From: a virus
IMG/VR virus record: IMGVR_UViG_3300032265_002658
Coordinates: 1 to 28,154 of that record
Reading direction: 5' to 3' (one strand)
DNA length: 28,154 bases
Made by a program: the position numbers and the translations under genes. The notes under the pieces are model-generated. The model did not search any database. It had not been told where the DNA came from and saw only the letters and a list, made by a program, of their open reading frames with translations. How positions within the stretch are numbered: position 1 is the stretch's first letter; every line of letters begins with the position of its first letter. This document shows, piece after piece, positions 12,063 through 20,530 of this stretch.

Positions 12063-12166
12063 TATTTAAACTATCCGCTTTCATGATAGTATATCTATGT
12101 GGTGCGGTCGCGTGGTGCGATGCAACCCTAACGTATTATGGGCTCTAGGGTCCCAGGAGAAGAAAG
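12063..12166 (+). promoter_or_regulatory. Leader region before the tube genes
   Basis: The 104 bases after the terminator must contain the promoter for the second tail block if the terminator is efficient. The best core is GATAGTATATCT near 12085-12096, weaker than the other candidates. An AGGAGAAG ribosome site precedes the ATG at 12167. Confidence 0.35.
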
Positions 12167-12712
12167 ATGGCTAATTTAAAACCAGGTTTAGTCACAGGTA
12201 GTAACGCGAAACTGAAGATTGCTGGACGAACAATGGCTTATGCCACAGACGTTCAGTATTCAGTCGATGTAGCGGTAGTTCCAGTTGAAGTTATGGGAAG
12301 ATACGAAGTAATCACGAACGAACCCATCGCAACTAGCGTGAATGGTTCATTTACTGTTGTCCGCTATACGGCAGGAAACGCTAACGTACCAGATGCTGCA
12401 AAAAGTGGCAACGGCGTTGGTCAATTTGGCAACGGAGGTGCAAGCGGAGGAAATCAAGCAAACGCCTTTAACCCTGGTCAGATGTTGAGCTCGTCAACTG
12501 TCGATATCGAGATCTATCAAAGAAAATCTGATGCCGGCTTTGAAAAAACGACACCGTTGGTTAAGATACAAGATTGTCGCTTGACAAGACTGAGTTCTAG
12601 TCTAAATAAGCGCGGTATAATGACGGAATCATACCAGTTTGTAGGTATTCTATACGGCGATGACTCGTTTATTGTTCAAGGCACCACAACCGGTGGTGAT
12701 CTTTCGCCCTAA
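12167..12712 (+). CDS. Tail tube protein (tube paralogue 1)
   Basis: The 181-residue protein has the pattern V-T-G-S-N-A-K-L-K-I-A-G-R-T-M-A-Y-A-T-D-V-Q-Y-S-V, then a turn and N-G-S-F-T-V-V-R-Y. A C-terminal D-I-E-I-Y-Q-R strand follows, ending with YQFVGILYGDDSF. This beta-rich layout, its place right after the sheath and the two similar genes that follow mark it as a tube-fold protein. A Gly/Asn-rich loop (about 80-105, SGNGVGQFGNGGASGG) is an insertion. It has the best ribosome site of the three paralogues and is first after the terminator, so it is the likeliest main tube subunit. That ranking is inference. Confidence 0.8.
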   Translation: MANLKPGLVTGSNAKLKIAGRTMAYATDVQYSVDVAVVPVEVMGRYEVITNEPIATSVNGSFTVVRYTAGNANVPDAAKSGNGVGQFGNGGASGGNQANAFNPGQMLSSSTVDIEIYQRKSDAGFEKTTPLVKIQDCRLTRLSSSLNKRGIMTESYQFVGILYGDDSFIVQGTTTGGDLSP

Positions 12713-12729
12713 TCTCTCAGCGGTAAGCT

Positions 12730-13311
12730 ATGGCTAACATCACCCCATTCTTCGTAACTGGAGCCAATTGTAAGCTCAAGATAAATGGGGTAACTTTAGC
12801 TTTTGCTACAGACGTTAGTTATACTGTTTCAGTACCGCACGCAAGACCTAAGATTCTTGGCATGTATGAGTCTAGTTCTCTAGAGCCATTAAGCTACGAT
12901 GTTAGTGGAACTTTTACTGTAATTCGATATGTCAGTGATTTAAAGAGTACTTTAAATCGTTTAGGTTTATCTGCTCCAAATAGCGCCAGCAACCTAGGCA
13001 ACGGCATTGGATCGTGGACTACGCTTAACGCAAAGAACATAGTTACGCAAAATTTAGGCAACGGCGTAGACGGCATGGCGGATAAGTCGCTTAATCCAGC
13101 ATCTCTTCAAGATGGCGTAACGTTCGACATAGAGGTATATCAACGTTTGCCGGACGGTAATATGCTTGGCATATCTCGCGTTAGGAACGCTAGGATAGTT
13201 CAAATGGGCGCTCAAATCCAAAAACGCGGCAACATGATACAAAATTTTCAATTTATAGCGCAATACTTAGACGAAGATAGCTTCATAGCTGATTCTTCTA
13301 GCTATTTTTAG
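12730..13311 (+). CDS. Tube-fold protein (paralogue 2)
   Basis: The 193-residue protein is clearly related to the previous one. F-V-T-G-A-N-C-K-L-K-I-N-G-V-T-L-A-F-A-T-D-V-S-Y-T-V lines up with it, then S-G-T-F-T-V-I-R-Y, D-I-E-V-Y-Q-R and a final N-F-Q-F-I-A-Q-Y-L-D-E-D-S-F. The middle loop is longer and contains two N-L-G-N-G repeats. It starts 17 bases after paralogue 1 with only a weak ribosome site, so it is probably made in lower amount. It may be a tube initiator on the baseplate, a tail-end cap or a second tube subunit. Confidence 0.8.
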   Translation: MANITPFFVTGANCKLKINGVTLAFATDVSYTVSVPHARPKILGMYESSSLEPLSYDVSGTFTVIRYVSDLKSTLNRLGLSAPNSASNLGNGIGSWTTLNAKNIVTQNLGNGVDGMADKSLNPASLQDGVTFDIEVYQRLPDGNMLGISRVRNARIVQMGAQIQKRGNMIQNFQFIAQYLDEDSFIADSSSYF

Positions 13312-13323
13312 TAGGTAAAAAAA

Positions 13324-13968
13324 ATGGCCAATAACATTAAGGTACCTCGTAAATACAAAGCACCTAATCGTAGAAGAGGCTTTAATAGAAACGAAAATAC
13401 CTTAACGCCTCAAGACGTGGCGTCTAACGCGCTTTCTTCTTTTAGTACTATATTCACGCTGCGTCCACAAGCTAAGTATGTTACCGGCGCAAGAACGATC
13501 CTCAGGATCAACGGAAGTCCGGTGGCTTTTGCGTTTCAAATATCGTGGAACGTGAGAACAGATGCCACCGAGATATACACGATAGATGATCCGCTTCCGT
13601 GGGAGATAGCACCAAAGCAAATAGAGGTAACAGGTACTCTGGGATTACTGCAAATACCCGGTCAATCGCCAAACGCCATGAACTATCAGGCAGATATTGG
13701 TGCCTTTTTGATGAACCGCTATATCTCTATTGAAGTAAAAGACGCGACCACGGACGCCATCTTGTTTAAAGCTGGAAGCGCTATGATAGTTGGGCAGCAG
13801 GGTGAGATAAACTCAGAGCAAATAGGCCGCACAACACTTACATGGCGAGCCATAGGTTGGCAGGCTGAAAATCCGTCTACGCCGCTTAAACCAGAGGCCA
13901 ATGATAACAGCAACCCTAATGGGAACACTTTAAATAAGACGGCGTCTTGGATAAAGAGTAAGTTTTAA
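13324..13968 (+). CDS. Tube-fold protein (paralogue 3), divergent
   Basis: The 214-residue protein shares the core Y-V-T-G-A-R-T-I-L-R-I-N-G-S-P-V-A-F-A-F-Q-I-S-W-N-V with the two preceding genes. E-V-T-G-T-L-G-L-L-Q-I and I-S-I-E-V-K-D follow at the right places. It has an extra basic N-terminal arm of about 50 residues (KVPRKYKAPNRRRGFNRN) and a polar C-terminal tail instead of the common D-D-S-F end. It starts 12 bases after paralogue 2 with only a poor ribosome site. The added arms suggest a specialised tube protein, for instance at the hub or the neck end. Confidence 0.75.
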   Translation: MANNIKVPRKYKAPNRRRGFNRNENTLTPQDVASNALSSFSTIFTLRPQAKYVTGARTILRINGSPVAFAFQISWNVRTDATEIYTIDDPLPWEIAPKQIEVTGTLGLLQIPGQSPNAMNYQADIGAFLMNRYISIEVKDATTDAILFKAGSAMIVGQQGEINSEQIGRTTLTWRAIGWQAENPSTPLKPEANDNSNPNGNTLNKTASWIKSKF

Positions 13969-13983
13969 ATTTTCTTAATAATT

Positions 13984-14013
13984 CCTCAGTATAATTAGTT
14001 TGTCTAACTGAGG
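13984..14013 (+). promoter_or_regulatory. Promoter inside a hairpin that hides the chaperone ribosome site
   Basis: CCTCAGT (13984-13990) pairs with ACTGAGG (14007-14013), and TAG with CTA inside. The right arm contains the GAGG of the ribosome site for the ATG at 14027. The left arm overlaps a TATAAT (13990-13995). RNA started from this box would lack the left arm and leave the site free, whereas read-through RNA could fold and hide it. Confidence 0.55.
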
Positions 14014-14026
14014 AGAGTAAGAAAAA

Positions 14027-14404
14027 ATGGATTTACCTAAAAAAGAACGAACTTTTTCTTTTAATTATAAATCGTTAGAAGTTGGTTTGCCATATGAAGG
14101 TACTTTTACTATAAAATGTAAGCTCAATGTGGGCGAAAAATACCAGTTAGAGCTTGAAAAAAGTCGCTTGATGTCCGACATGATCAATCCCACTAATGGT
14201 TTAGCTGGGATCGCTATTGCTATCAGCACCTTGCGGGCTAAAATAATCGATGGACCAAACTGGTGGGCACAGGGTAAGGGTATTGGTATCGAGGACGAGG
14301 ATGCTCTTGTTGCCTTATACGACAAGGTTGAAGAAGAGTGTCAAAGTTGGCGCAAAGAATTAGAAGAAAAAGCTAAATTAGCTCAGCAGGAACTGGGAAA
14401 ATAG
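14027..14404 (+). CDS. Tail assembly chaperone, upstream frame (G-like)
   Basis: The 125-residue protein (MDLPKKERTFSFNYKSLEVG...) sits directly before the tape measure with a -1 frameshift site at its end, the hallmark of the lambda G/GT-type chaperone pair. It has a beta-rich first half (YEGTFTIKCKLNVGEKY), a helical middle (GLAGIAIAISTLRAKI) followed by DGPNWWAQGKGIG, and a charged C-terminal helix. Such proteins coat the tape measure protein and recruit tube subunits, then leave. Most ribosomes should stop at TAG (14402-14404); some shift to make the 278-residue fusion. Confidence 0.85.
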   Translation: MDLPKKERTFSFNYKSLEVGLPYEGTFTIKCKLNVGEKYQLELEKSRLMSDMINPTNGLAGIAIAISTLRAKIIDGPNWWAQGKGIGIEDEDALVALYDKVEEECQSWRKELEEKAKLAQQELGK

Positions 14405-14423
14405 AAGCCGACTATATGTCGGC
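14395..14423 (+). promoter_or_regulatory. -1 programmed ribosomal frameshift site
   Basis: The heptamer GGGAAAA (14395-14401) lies in the correct phase (G GGA AAA) just before the TAG stop. Five bases later GCCGAC (14407-14412) pairs perfectly with GTCGGC (14418-14423) around a TATAT loop. Shifting back one base continues as I-E-A-D-Y-M-S-A-L into the second frame. Lambda uses GGGAAAG for the same purpose. Confidence 0.9.
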
Positions 14424-14862
14424 ATTATCAGCTATAGATCTTATCGTAGAACGCGCAGCTCGCGAGTCACTAGACAACGAGGCTGCGCAAATGCGTTTTC
14501 TGACATACTGGTGGTCCAAAACGTACTCAAGGCCAATGAAAGATCCTTTGCTCAAAGAGTATACGCTAGAAGAGTTATATTATGAGTTTAAGGAACATTC
14601 AGAAAGAGAGAAAGCAGCAAAAGAACGCGCTGAGCAAGAAACTGATAATATAGAACAAGCCAAGACAGATGACGCTTTAGCTTGGGCTGAAGCCGAAGAG
14701 AAGAAAGAAGCCGAAGAGGCCAGGAAGAAGGATTCTAACTTTAGAGACTCGGACTTCCAACCGACACCGGAAGACAAGGCATGGATGGAAGAAGAGCTGG
14801 TAAGAGCTAAAGAAGCTTACGGAGAAGACTTCGGGGAAGACATAGACGAGGAATTTGACTGA
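14416..14862 (+). CDS. Tail assembly chaperone, downstream frame (T-like extension)
   Basis: This is the -1 frame extension of the upstream chaperone. It is open from just before the slip site, so the natural product is a 278-residue fusion (125 + 153 residues) rather than a separate protein. The ATG at 14416 lies in the frameshift hairpin loop and has no ribosome site. The extension has W-W-S-K-T-Y-S-R-P and L-E-E-L-Y-Y-E-F-K-E, a pattern of tail-chaperone C-terminal parts. A long Glu/Lys/Ala coiled-coil-like segment (about 65-100) and a very acidic end follow. It overlaps the tape measure start by one base (TGATG). Confidence 0.85.
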   Translation: MSALSAIDLIVERAARESLDNEAAQMRFLTYWWSKTYSRPMKDPLLKEYTLEELYYEFKEHSEREKAAKERAEQETDNIEQAKTDDALAWAEAEEKKEAEEARKKDSNFRDSDFQPTPEDKAWMEEELVRAKEAYGEDFGEDIDEEFD

Positions 14863-17800
14863 TGGCCAATGATAATAATAACAACAACGACAATCCATTG
14901 CTAAATCGTAAGCCGAATTCCCTAGACAATTTAGGTTCGCAACCCGCATCTAATCCCCTTGAAAGAATTGGTTCTAGGGATTTCTCGTCGTCGTATCGTC
15001 GCGACATAGCCATCGTAGACCAGCGCTCGCGGATACAGACCGTCGAGATGCAGCGTCTTGCCAAGCAGATTGAAGATCTAAATCGTCAGTTTGTGCAGAA
15101 TATGGCAGAAGTTGCTCGAGTTAGAGCTGGACAACAACCCGCAACCGAGAATCTCTTTAGATCGTTAAACCTACCAGCAGATCAAGCTCGAGCTGCGATG
15201 GCCAGTATCCCACAGGCCAACATGATAAAGGCGGTAGTGCGACAATCCGCTGATTATGAGGCAAGCACTAGACAAAATCTAGCTCAGATGTCCGAAAGAT
15301 ATGCCGGACTTGAAGCTTCTCGTCGCGTAGATGCAGAACGCCTACTTCAACAGCATGCCCTATCTAGGGCGTCTAATCCCCGAGAAGGGGTTAGATCGCT
15401 TATGGAAGAACCCGAAGTTCAAGCTATGGCCGCAGAGTATGCCAGAATAGGCACGACTAGTAGCTTAACAAAAGGTCTGCGACGTACCGCCAACCAACGC
15501 GAAACGGCGGGTTTAAATCTAGCTCAGACTGCGGGAAATATCAGCGAACTTGGCTCGGAGGTTTACGTTGGAGCTGGTCGAGAGTTTGAGCGCATAAGGC
15601 GCAAAGAAGCAGCAATAGAGCTAGCCATAACCAGTAAATCTCAAGAATACGAGAGGAACAAAGAGCGCCAAGAAGTAGGAGAAAGAATACGAAATCGCAT
15701 CTTAGAGGGCAGATCCATTGAGTCTGTCAAGCAGGGTGTGACCAGCGGTCAATATGGTTCCTTAAAAGAAGAGTCACAAAAGCTTGGTCAGCGAGAAGAT
15801 GAATTTCTAAATGCCTTAGATCATTTCACGTCAAAACTACAGACCACCCGTGAAGTAACTGAGGAACTTAATAAGAATCTTAAAGATACTTCGAAAGCTT
15901 ATGAGGATCAGCGCAAGATCGTTAAAGAAATATCATCTAGTGGTGGCGATGGCGGTAGGATAGGTTCTGTTGCGGCCGCCATGGCTAACTGGATGCCAGC
16001 AGTTAGAGGCGCGATAGGCGTAGCTCAATATGCCGCGGTGGGTGCAGATGAGCAGCAGATGGCATTGCGAACCGTAGCTGCAAATCTTATTTCGCAAAAA
16101 AACATGGACGTCTTCTCAGCTACGCAAGGCGACATGGCGGCACTTCGTCGCATAACATCTAGGCAGTACGAAACAGCTGCAGCTTTTGGTGGTGCATATA
16201 GAAATAGAGCAGAAGGCGCCAAGGGTCTAGACATAGGCGCTCAAACCGCCTTGTCGGGAGTGCAAGCTGGTACGGCGATAATCGGAGGAGGTTCCCTTGC
16301 TGAAGCCGCTAAAACTGCCGCCGGTGCAGCAATGGGCGGTGTTGAGCTAGCTAAGGGGATAACCGGAGCATCTACTGAGCTAGGTTTCGCGGGTCTATAT
16401 GGTAATTTGATGAATGCTGTGAACCAGGTGCCGGATGCCGCTAAGCAGGCTTTCTTCGATTATCGGATGGGTGCATTTGGTGCCATGGGAAATGTAGCTG
16501 GTAGTAGAACTTCAGCTCTTTATGCTCAAGCAACAAACAAACAAACTATAAACCAGATGGCAGCACTGGGTATCACGCCCGATCAGACAGCTGAACTTTT
16601 TGGCCTGGGTGCTAGAGCTATCGGATCTCAATTCTTGAGATCTCCAGACACCGGTCGCAGTATCATTGGTCGTGCTGGCGAGGTTCAAGCCGCTGGTGTA
16701 ATGTCAGCTCAAGAATACATACAACGCGTTGGACAGATGACTGCTGCGGGCGGTAGTCAGAAAGATATCGAAAAAATACTAGAAAATGCGATCACTAGAG
16801 GTGTTGACAACGCTAAATCACTAACTGGATTGATGGAAGCAGCGCAGGAAATGTCTAGAGCTGCGGCTAGTCGCGGTATAGGAATGCTTCCTGAAGTGCG
16901 AGCATCTATGCTGGCCGGCATGGAAAGTGTAAACAACCTACCGATCGATGAAGCATTAAAGCAGAATCTAATTGCTTCTCGTCAGCAGTCCGCTTTAGGA
17001 GCTATTCAGGCTGCAGGTTCTAGAATAAGCATGGGTTCACTAGCCTTTATGGGCGGTGTACGAGCACAACTACCGGGGTTTAGTGCGCTAGGTCTTAGTC
17101 GTGCAGCAAACCAAGATCCAAGAATATTAGAGGCTACGTATAGACAATACGCAGGACAGTTGGCAGAAGGTCGGGTTGTTAACCCAGAAACTATAGCTGC
17201 CTTAGGCGAGCAAGCAGAGATATTTGTAGATCCGGCAACAGGAAAAGCTCGCGGTCGTAAGGCATTAGATATCGTTAAAACACAGTTACTTAAAGAAGGT
17301 CTTGCAGATTACGTAGCTGCCGGCATGATGTCAACAGGAGACGTGAACAAGCTTGATAAAGCTATAAGTACTGGCGACATCTCACAGCTATCTAAGGAAA
17401 CGCAGGTTCATTTTGGTTACAGAATCAAAGGACTGAGTGAGCTCAATCAAAGAACAGATCAAGAAACAGGCGGTCTAGCAAAACTCCCTACTTTAGGGGG
17501 CGAAGCTAAATCTGCTTTAGATATAAAAGCTACTAGTTCCGCTGGTCAAGCTAAACAAATAGCACAAGGTGGTGCACCTTTTGGCGATAGTCTAGCGCCA
17601 ATTGCACAGCGTATGAAAGATGCCGTATCACAATACGACGTCACGAAAGCGACCGAAGAGGCAGCTGGCGCAGCGAAAGCAATGACACTTGATGCTAGTC
17701 AGTTTAACCAGGGCGTGGCAGATTTTAAAACAGCAGTTGATACACTTGCTAAGGCAATAGCCCCTCTCCGTGTTAGCAATGCGACAAATTACGGCAATAA

Positions 17801-17864
17801 TGTGTACAACAGCGTGGCGAACTATTTGCGCAATGTTTGGCCGCACGGATCGTCACATCATTAA
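14862..17864 (+). CDS. Tape measure protein
   Basis: The 1000-residue protein is predicted to be largely helical, rich in Ala, Gln and Arg, with an Asn-run at the N-terminus. Coiled-coil-like stretches cover about 40-350. A Gly/Ala-rich hydrophobic segment starts near 370 (IGSVAAAMANWMPAVRGAIGVAQYAAVG), with more around 460-500, which may insert in the host membrane at injection. There is no recognised lysozyme or peptidase domain. Position after the frameshifted chaperones and before the hub is diagnostic. With about 0.15 nm of tail per residue, as known for this family, 1000 residues imply a tail near 150 nm. GAGGAA, inside the chaperone gene, serves its ATG. Confidence 0.9.
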   Translation: MANDNNNNNDNPLLNRKPNSLDNLGSQPASNPLERIGSRDFSSSYRRDIAIVDQRSRIQTVEMQRLAKQIEDLNRQFVQNMAEVARVRAGQQPATENLFRSLNLPADQARAAMASIPQANMIKAVVRQSADYEASTRQNLAQMSERYAGLEASRRVDAERLLQQHALSRASNPREGVRSLMEEPEVQAMAAEYARIGTTSSLTKGLRRTANQRETAGLNLAQTAGNISELGSEVYVGAGREFERIRRKEAAIELAITSKSQEYERNKERQEVGERIRNRILEGRSIESVKQGVTSGQYGSLKEESQKLGQREDEFLNALDHFTSKLQTTREVTEELNKNLKDTSKAYEDQRKIVKEISSSGGDGGRIGSVAAAMANWMPAVRGAIGVAQYAAVGADEQQMALRTVAANLISQKNMDVFSATQGDMAALRRITSRQYETAAAFGGAYRNRAEGAKGLDIGAQTALSGVQAGTAIIGGGSLAEAAKTAAGAAMGGVELAKGITGASTELGFAGLYGNLMNAVNQVPDAAKQAFFDYRMGAFGAMGNVAGSRTSALYAQATNKQTINQMAALGITPDQTAELFGLGARAIGSQFLRSPDTGRSIIGRAGEVQAAGVMSAQEYIQRVGQMTAAGGSQKDIEKILENAITRGVDNAKSLTGLMEAAQEMSRAAASRGIGMLPEVRASMLAGMESVNNLPIDEALKQNLIASRQQSALGAIQAAGSRISMGSLAFMGGVRAQLPGFSALGLSRAANQDPRILEATYRQYAGQLAEGRVVNPETIAALGEQAEIFVDPATGKARGRKALDIVKTQLLKEGLADYVAAGMMSTGDVNKLDKAISTGDISQLSKETQVHFGYRIKGLSELNQRTDQETGGLAKLPTLGGEAKSALDIKATSSAGQAKQIAQGGAPFGDSLAPIAQRMKDAVSQYDVTKATEEAAGAAKAMTLDASQFNQGVADFKTAVDTLAKAIAPLRVSNATNYGNNVYNSVANYLRNVWPHGSSHH

Positions 17865-17876
17865 CGAGATTAAGGT

Positions 17877-19502
17877 ATGGTTAAGGTAGTAAACCCAACC
17901 GCGGGAATAGTAGTTTATAGCTACCTGGATAGAGGTGGCTCTAAAAACATTCAAGATCACCGTCAACAGACAGAAACTATACTGATCACGAAATCTATCG
18001 TATCTATAAGCACCCTCAAGAGCAAATCTAAACCAGCTGGTACATTTGAGGTACGTTTAGCACCAACAAAAAACTGGGTAGCAATATTATCTCCAGGCAG
18101 CTGGATTGAGATCCATATGTCGCCTAAGGTAATGACGGAGGATGATTTGAATGCTGCTAGTCAGAAAACGTTGAAGATGATTGGCACGATAGATTCCGTT
18201 AGATTGGACGTGAACGTAGATCAGGCTACTGGTGCTAGATATACGTATTACACCCTAATAGGCAGAGATTGGGGATCGGTATTTGAATCATATCTGTACA
18301 TCGACCCCACCGTTGAGTCGTCTGAGGATTCACCGTTGAAGAATGCTGTGATGTTAGGACTCAAAAAAATGAAGGGTAACGATACCGCCCTCAACGCACC
18401 GCACACTACAACAAAATTAATAAGCAACATATTGAGTGCCTTTGGCAATACTGCCATATTGGCAATCACCTCCAATTCTTTGCTGAGTCAATATCAGTCC
18501 TTTGCTTCCTACACATTACCAGTGGCACTAACGCAAAAACTATTAGGCGCGGGATATACTACTCCGGTTTCTTTAGCTGCAAATATAAAATACGTAGCGG
18601 GAAAGCTGAATGGATACGATACTTATTCAGATTCCCCTGAGGCACAGGGACCATTCGACTCTGAGAGCTTCATAGGCATGAACACGGTTTGGCAGCTCAT
18701 GATGGCGCACTGCAATAGTATATTAAACGAACTGGTAACAGATCTGCGCTGGGAAGGTGAAGACAAGCGCGCACCGTCTCTAGTCCTCTATAAAAGAATA
18801 AGACCGTTTAATTTTCATAGCAGCAATGAGCCATATTCTTCTAGTTTCTTCAACGTGAGGCGTACAGATATCGATAAGAATGACGTAGTTTCTATTAATG
18901 CTGGCAATAACACGCTAGATATTGTAAACTTCGTTCAAGTACTGCCGGACTTTTCTTTCTACACGATCGATAATCAAGATACCTTAGGTGCTATCGCTAA
19001 TGCAAAGAAAGCAGCAAAATACGATCCGTTATCTTTTGCTCGGGTTGGTTTCAAGCCACTAACTTACTCAACCAGATTTGGTCCCATTGGCTTAAATGGC
19101 AGTACGAACTGGAGCTCAATAGGTCAATGGTCTAATGTTTTAGCAAAATGGTATTTTGACTCACATAAGATGCTGAATGGAACCATAACCATAGTTGGCC
19201 AAGACGAATTTATAGGCGTCGGCGAAAATATAGCTATTGACTCATCGGTGTTAGGTCAGACATCATTTGTGGCAAACAGTAGTAATACTAAATTTCTAGC
19301 GCACGTGGAATCTATCGGGCATCGCTTCTTTTACACGGACAATGGTTCGCGATCCTTCGTGACGACCATATCGTTTATCCGCGGCGTTATAAGTGACTCC
19401 AACTCTTTAAACTTAGTTAGCGATGATGCATATGCTATAGAGACAATCTCTACCTCGCTACCGGCCTCGCAAAGCAAAATAAATAACACGTATAAAGAGT
19501 GA
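17877..19502 (+). CDS. Baseplate hub protein (gp27/gpD-like)
   Basis: The 541-residue protein begins with beta strands and has a S-K-P-A-G-T-F-E-V-R-L-A-P segment. It is followed by P-G-S-W-I-E-I-H, then G-T-I-D-S-V-R-L-D and Y-T-L-I-G-R-D-W-G. This is the 'define a function, give its limits, report the domain' layout of hub proteins of the T4 gp27 / Mu gp44 / P2 gpD fold. Its place between tape measure and spike agrees. It would form the trimeric channel base between tube and spike. No lysozyme or peptidase domain is fused to it. It ends four bases before the next start. Confidence 0.7.
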   Translation: MVKVVNPTAGIVVYSYLDRGGSKNIQDHRQQTETILITKSIVSISTLKSKSKPAGTFEVRLAPTKNWVAILSPGSWIEIHMSPKVMTEDDLNAASQKTLKMIGTIDSVRLDVNVDQATGARYTYYTLIGRDWGSVFESYLYIDPTVESSEDSPLKNAVMLGLKKMKGNDTALNAPHTTTKLISNILSAFGNTAILAITSNSLLSQYQSFASYTLPVALTQKLLGAGYTTPVSLAANIKYVAGKLNGYDTYSDSPEAQGPFDSESFIGMNTVWQLMMAHCNSILNELVTDLRWEGEDKRAPSLVLYKRIRPFNFHSSNEPYSSSFFNVRRTDIDKNDVVSINAGNNTLDIVNFVQVLPDFSFYTIDNQDTLGAIANAKKAAKYDPLSFARVGFKPLTYSTRFGPIGLNGSTNWSSIGQWSNVLAKWYFDSHKMLNGTITIVGQDEFIGVGENIAIDSSVLGQTSFVANSSNTKFLAHVESIGHRFFYTDNGSRSFVTTISFIRGVISDSNSLNLVSDDAYAIETISTSLPASQSKINNTYKE

Positions 19503-19505
19503 TAT

Positions 19506-20495
19506 ATGTTGGTCAGAGACTCTTCGCTATATTCTAATGGCTATACGCAAAATATAAAGCGTCTTAATGGTGAACTAAAGGTTGGAATTACCAAAGAAGT
19601 CAGACACGACGACGCGTTTGGATGTCTGCTATATCTAGTAGAGGTGACCACGCATGGTCTTACATACATTCTTAACTGCAGGCTGATGTCGCGGTTTGGT
19701 GATGCATATAACTACGAGGAGTGGGGACGCCGCAGCATCCATACGCCTAGTCCTGTTGGTCAAAAACTCGAGTACTCTAAGAAGGTAGGTGAGGTCGTTC
19801 TCGTGGCGCACATCGGTGGCTCTACGTCGGACGGTGTGATCGTTGGTAGTCTGAGTCATCCGGCTAGACAAAGTAAACTTCAACCCAACGAGATCGCGTA
19901 TTATTCCGAGTTCAACGGATTAGAAACTAAAATCGATCCAGATGGCGCTTATACAGTCACCTTTAAGGGAACACCCACAACTGTCAGCAGTTTAAACGGG
20001 GCAGCAGGGAGCGGTAAGATACCAGATCCTGAATACAACGAGAATATAGCAGGTTCTTATTTAGGTTTTGATAGTAAGGGCAATTTTACCGTAACGGATT
20101 CTGGATCTAAAACTGAGCAATCAATAAAGATAGATAAATCAAATGGCAAAACAACCATCACGTCAGGCACCGTGACACTTGAGATATCCGGAAGTAATAA
20201 GGCGATCAGCGTAACGGCCGACGACGTAAAGATAAATGGATCAAAAACATTTGCTGTCAAAAGCAAGACGGTGTCGATCGAGGCATCAGACTCTGCCAAG
20301 CTGAAAGCCAGTAAGGTAGCTATAGGTTATGGCAGCGTAGAGCTCATAGATACATTGATAAAACTCATTGATGCCGTGGGGACACTAGTGGTCTCTTCGC
20401 CCGTGGGACCGTGCTCACCGATTCAGACTGCCCCTACGTGGGCGCAACTAATCCAGATAAAGACGCAGCTATCCAGTATCAAGGGTAGTCTGTAG
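19506..20495 (+). CDS. Baseplate spike protein (gp5/gpV-like)
   Basis: The 329-residue protein has an N-terminal OB-fold-like part (about 20-130) with the recurrent S-D-G-V-I-V-G-S-L-S-H-P-A motif. A beta-rich stretch follows (about 135-290) of short G/S/T/K-rich strands (TITSGTVTLEISGSNKAISVTADDV) that would form the intertwined beta-helix. The C-terminal helix pair (LIDTLIKLIDAVG) then leads to P-V-G-P-C and a final helical end. Trimeric spikes of this type sit under the hub and pierce the outer membrane. No lysozyme domain is inserted, unlike T4 gp5. The tip lacks an obvious HxH iron motif. Confidence 0.8.
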   Translation: MLVRDSSLYSNGYTQNIKRLNGELKVGITKEVRHDDAFGCLLYLVEVTTHGLTYILNCRLMSRFGDAYNYEEWGRRSIHTPSPVGQKLEYSKKVGEVVLVAHIGGSTSDGVIVGSLSHPARQSKLQPNEIAYYSEFNGLETKIDPDGAYTVTFKGTPTTVSSLNGAAGSGKIPDPEYNENIAGSYLGFDSKGNFTVTDSGSKTEQSIKIDKSNGKTTITSGTVTLEISGSNKAISVTADDVKINGSKTFAVKSKTVSIEASDSAKLKASKVAIGYGSVELIDTLIKLIDAVGTLVVSSPVGPCSPIQTAPTWAQLIQIKTQLSSIKGSL

Positions 20496-20530
20496 TTTTT
20501 AATGGTATCATTGTACTAGGAGGTCGCACT

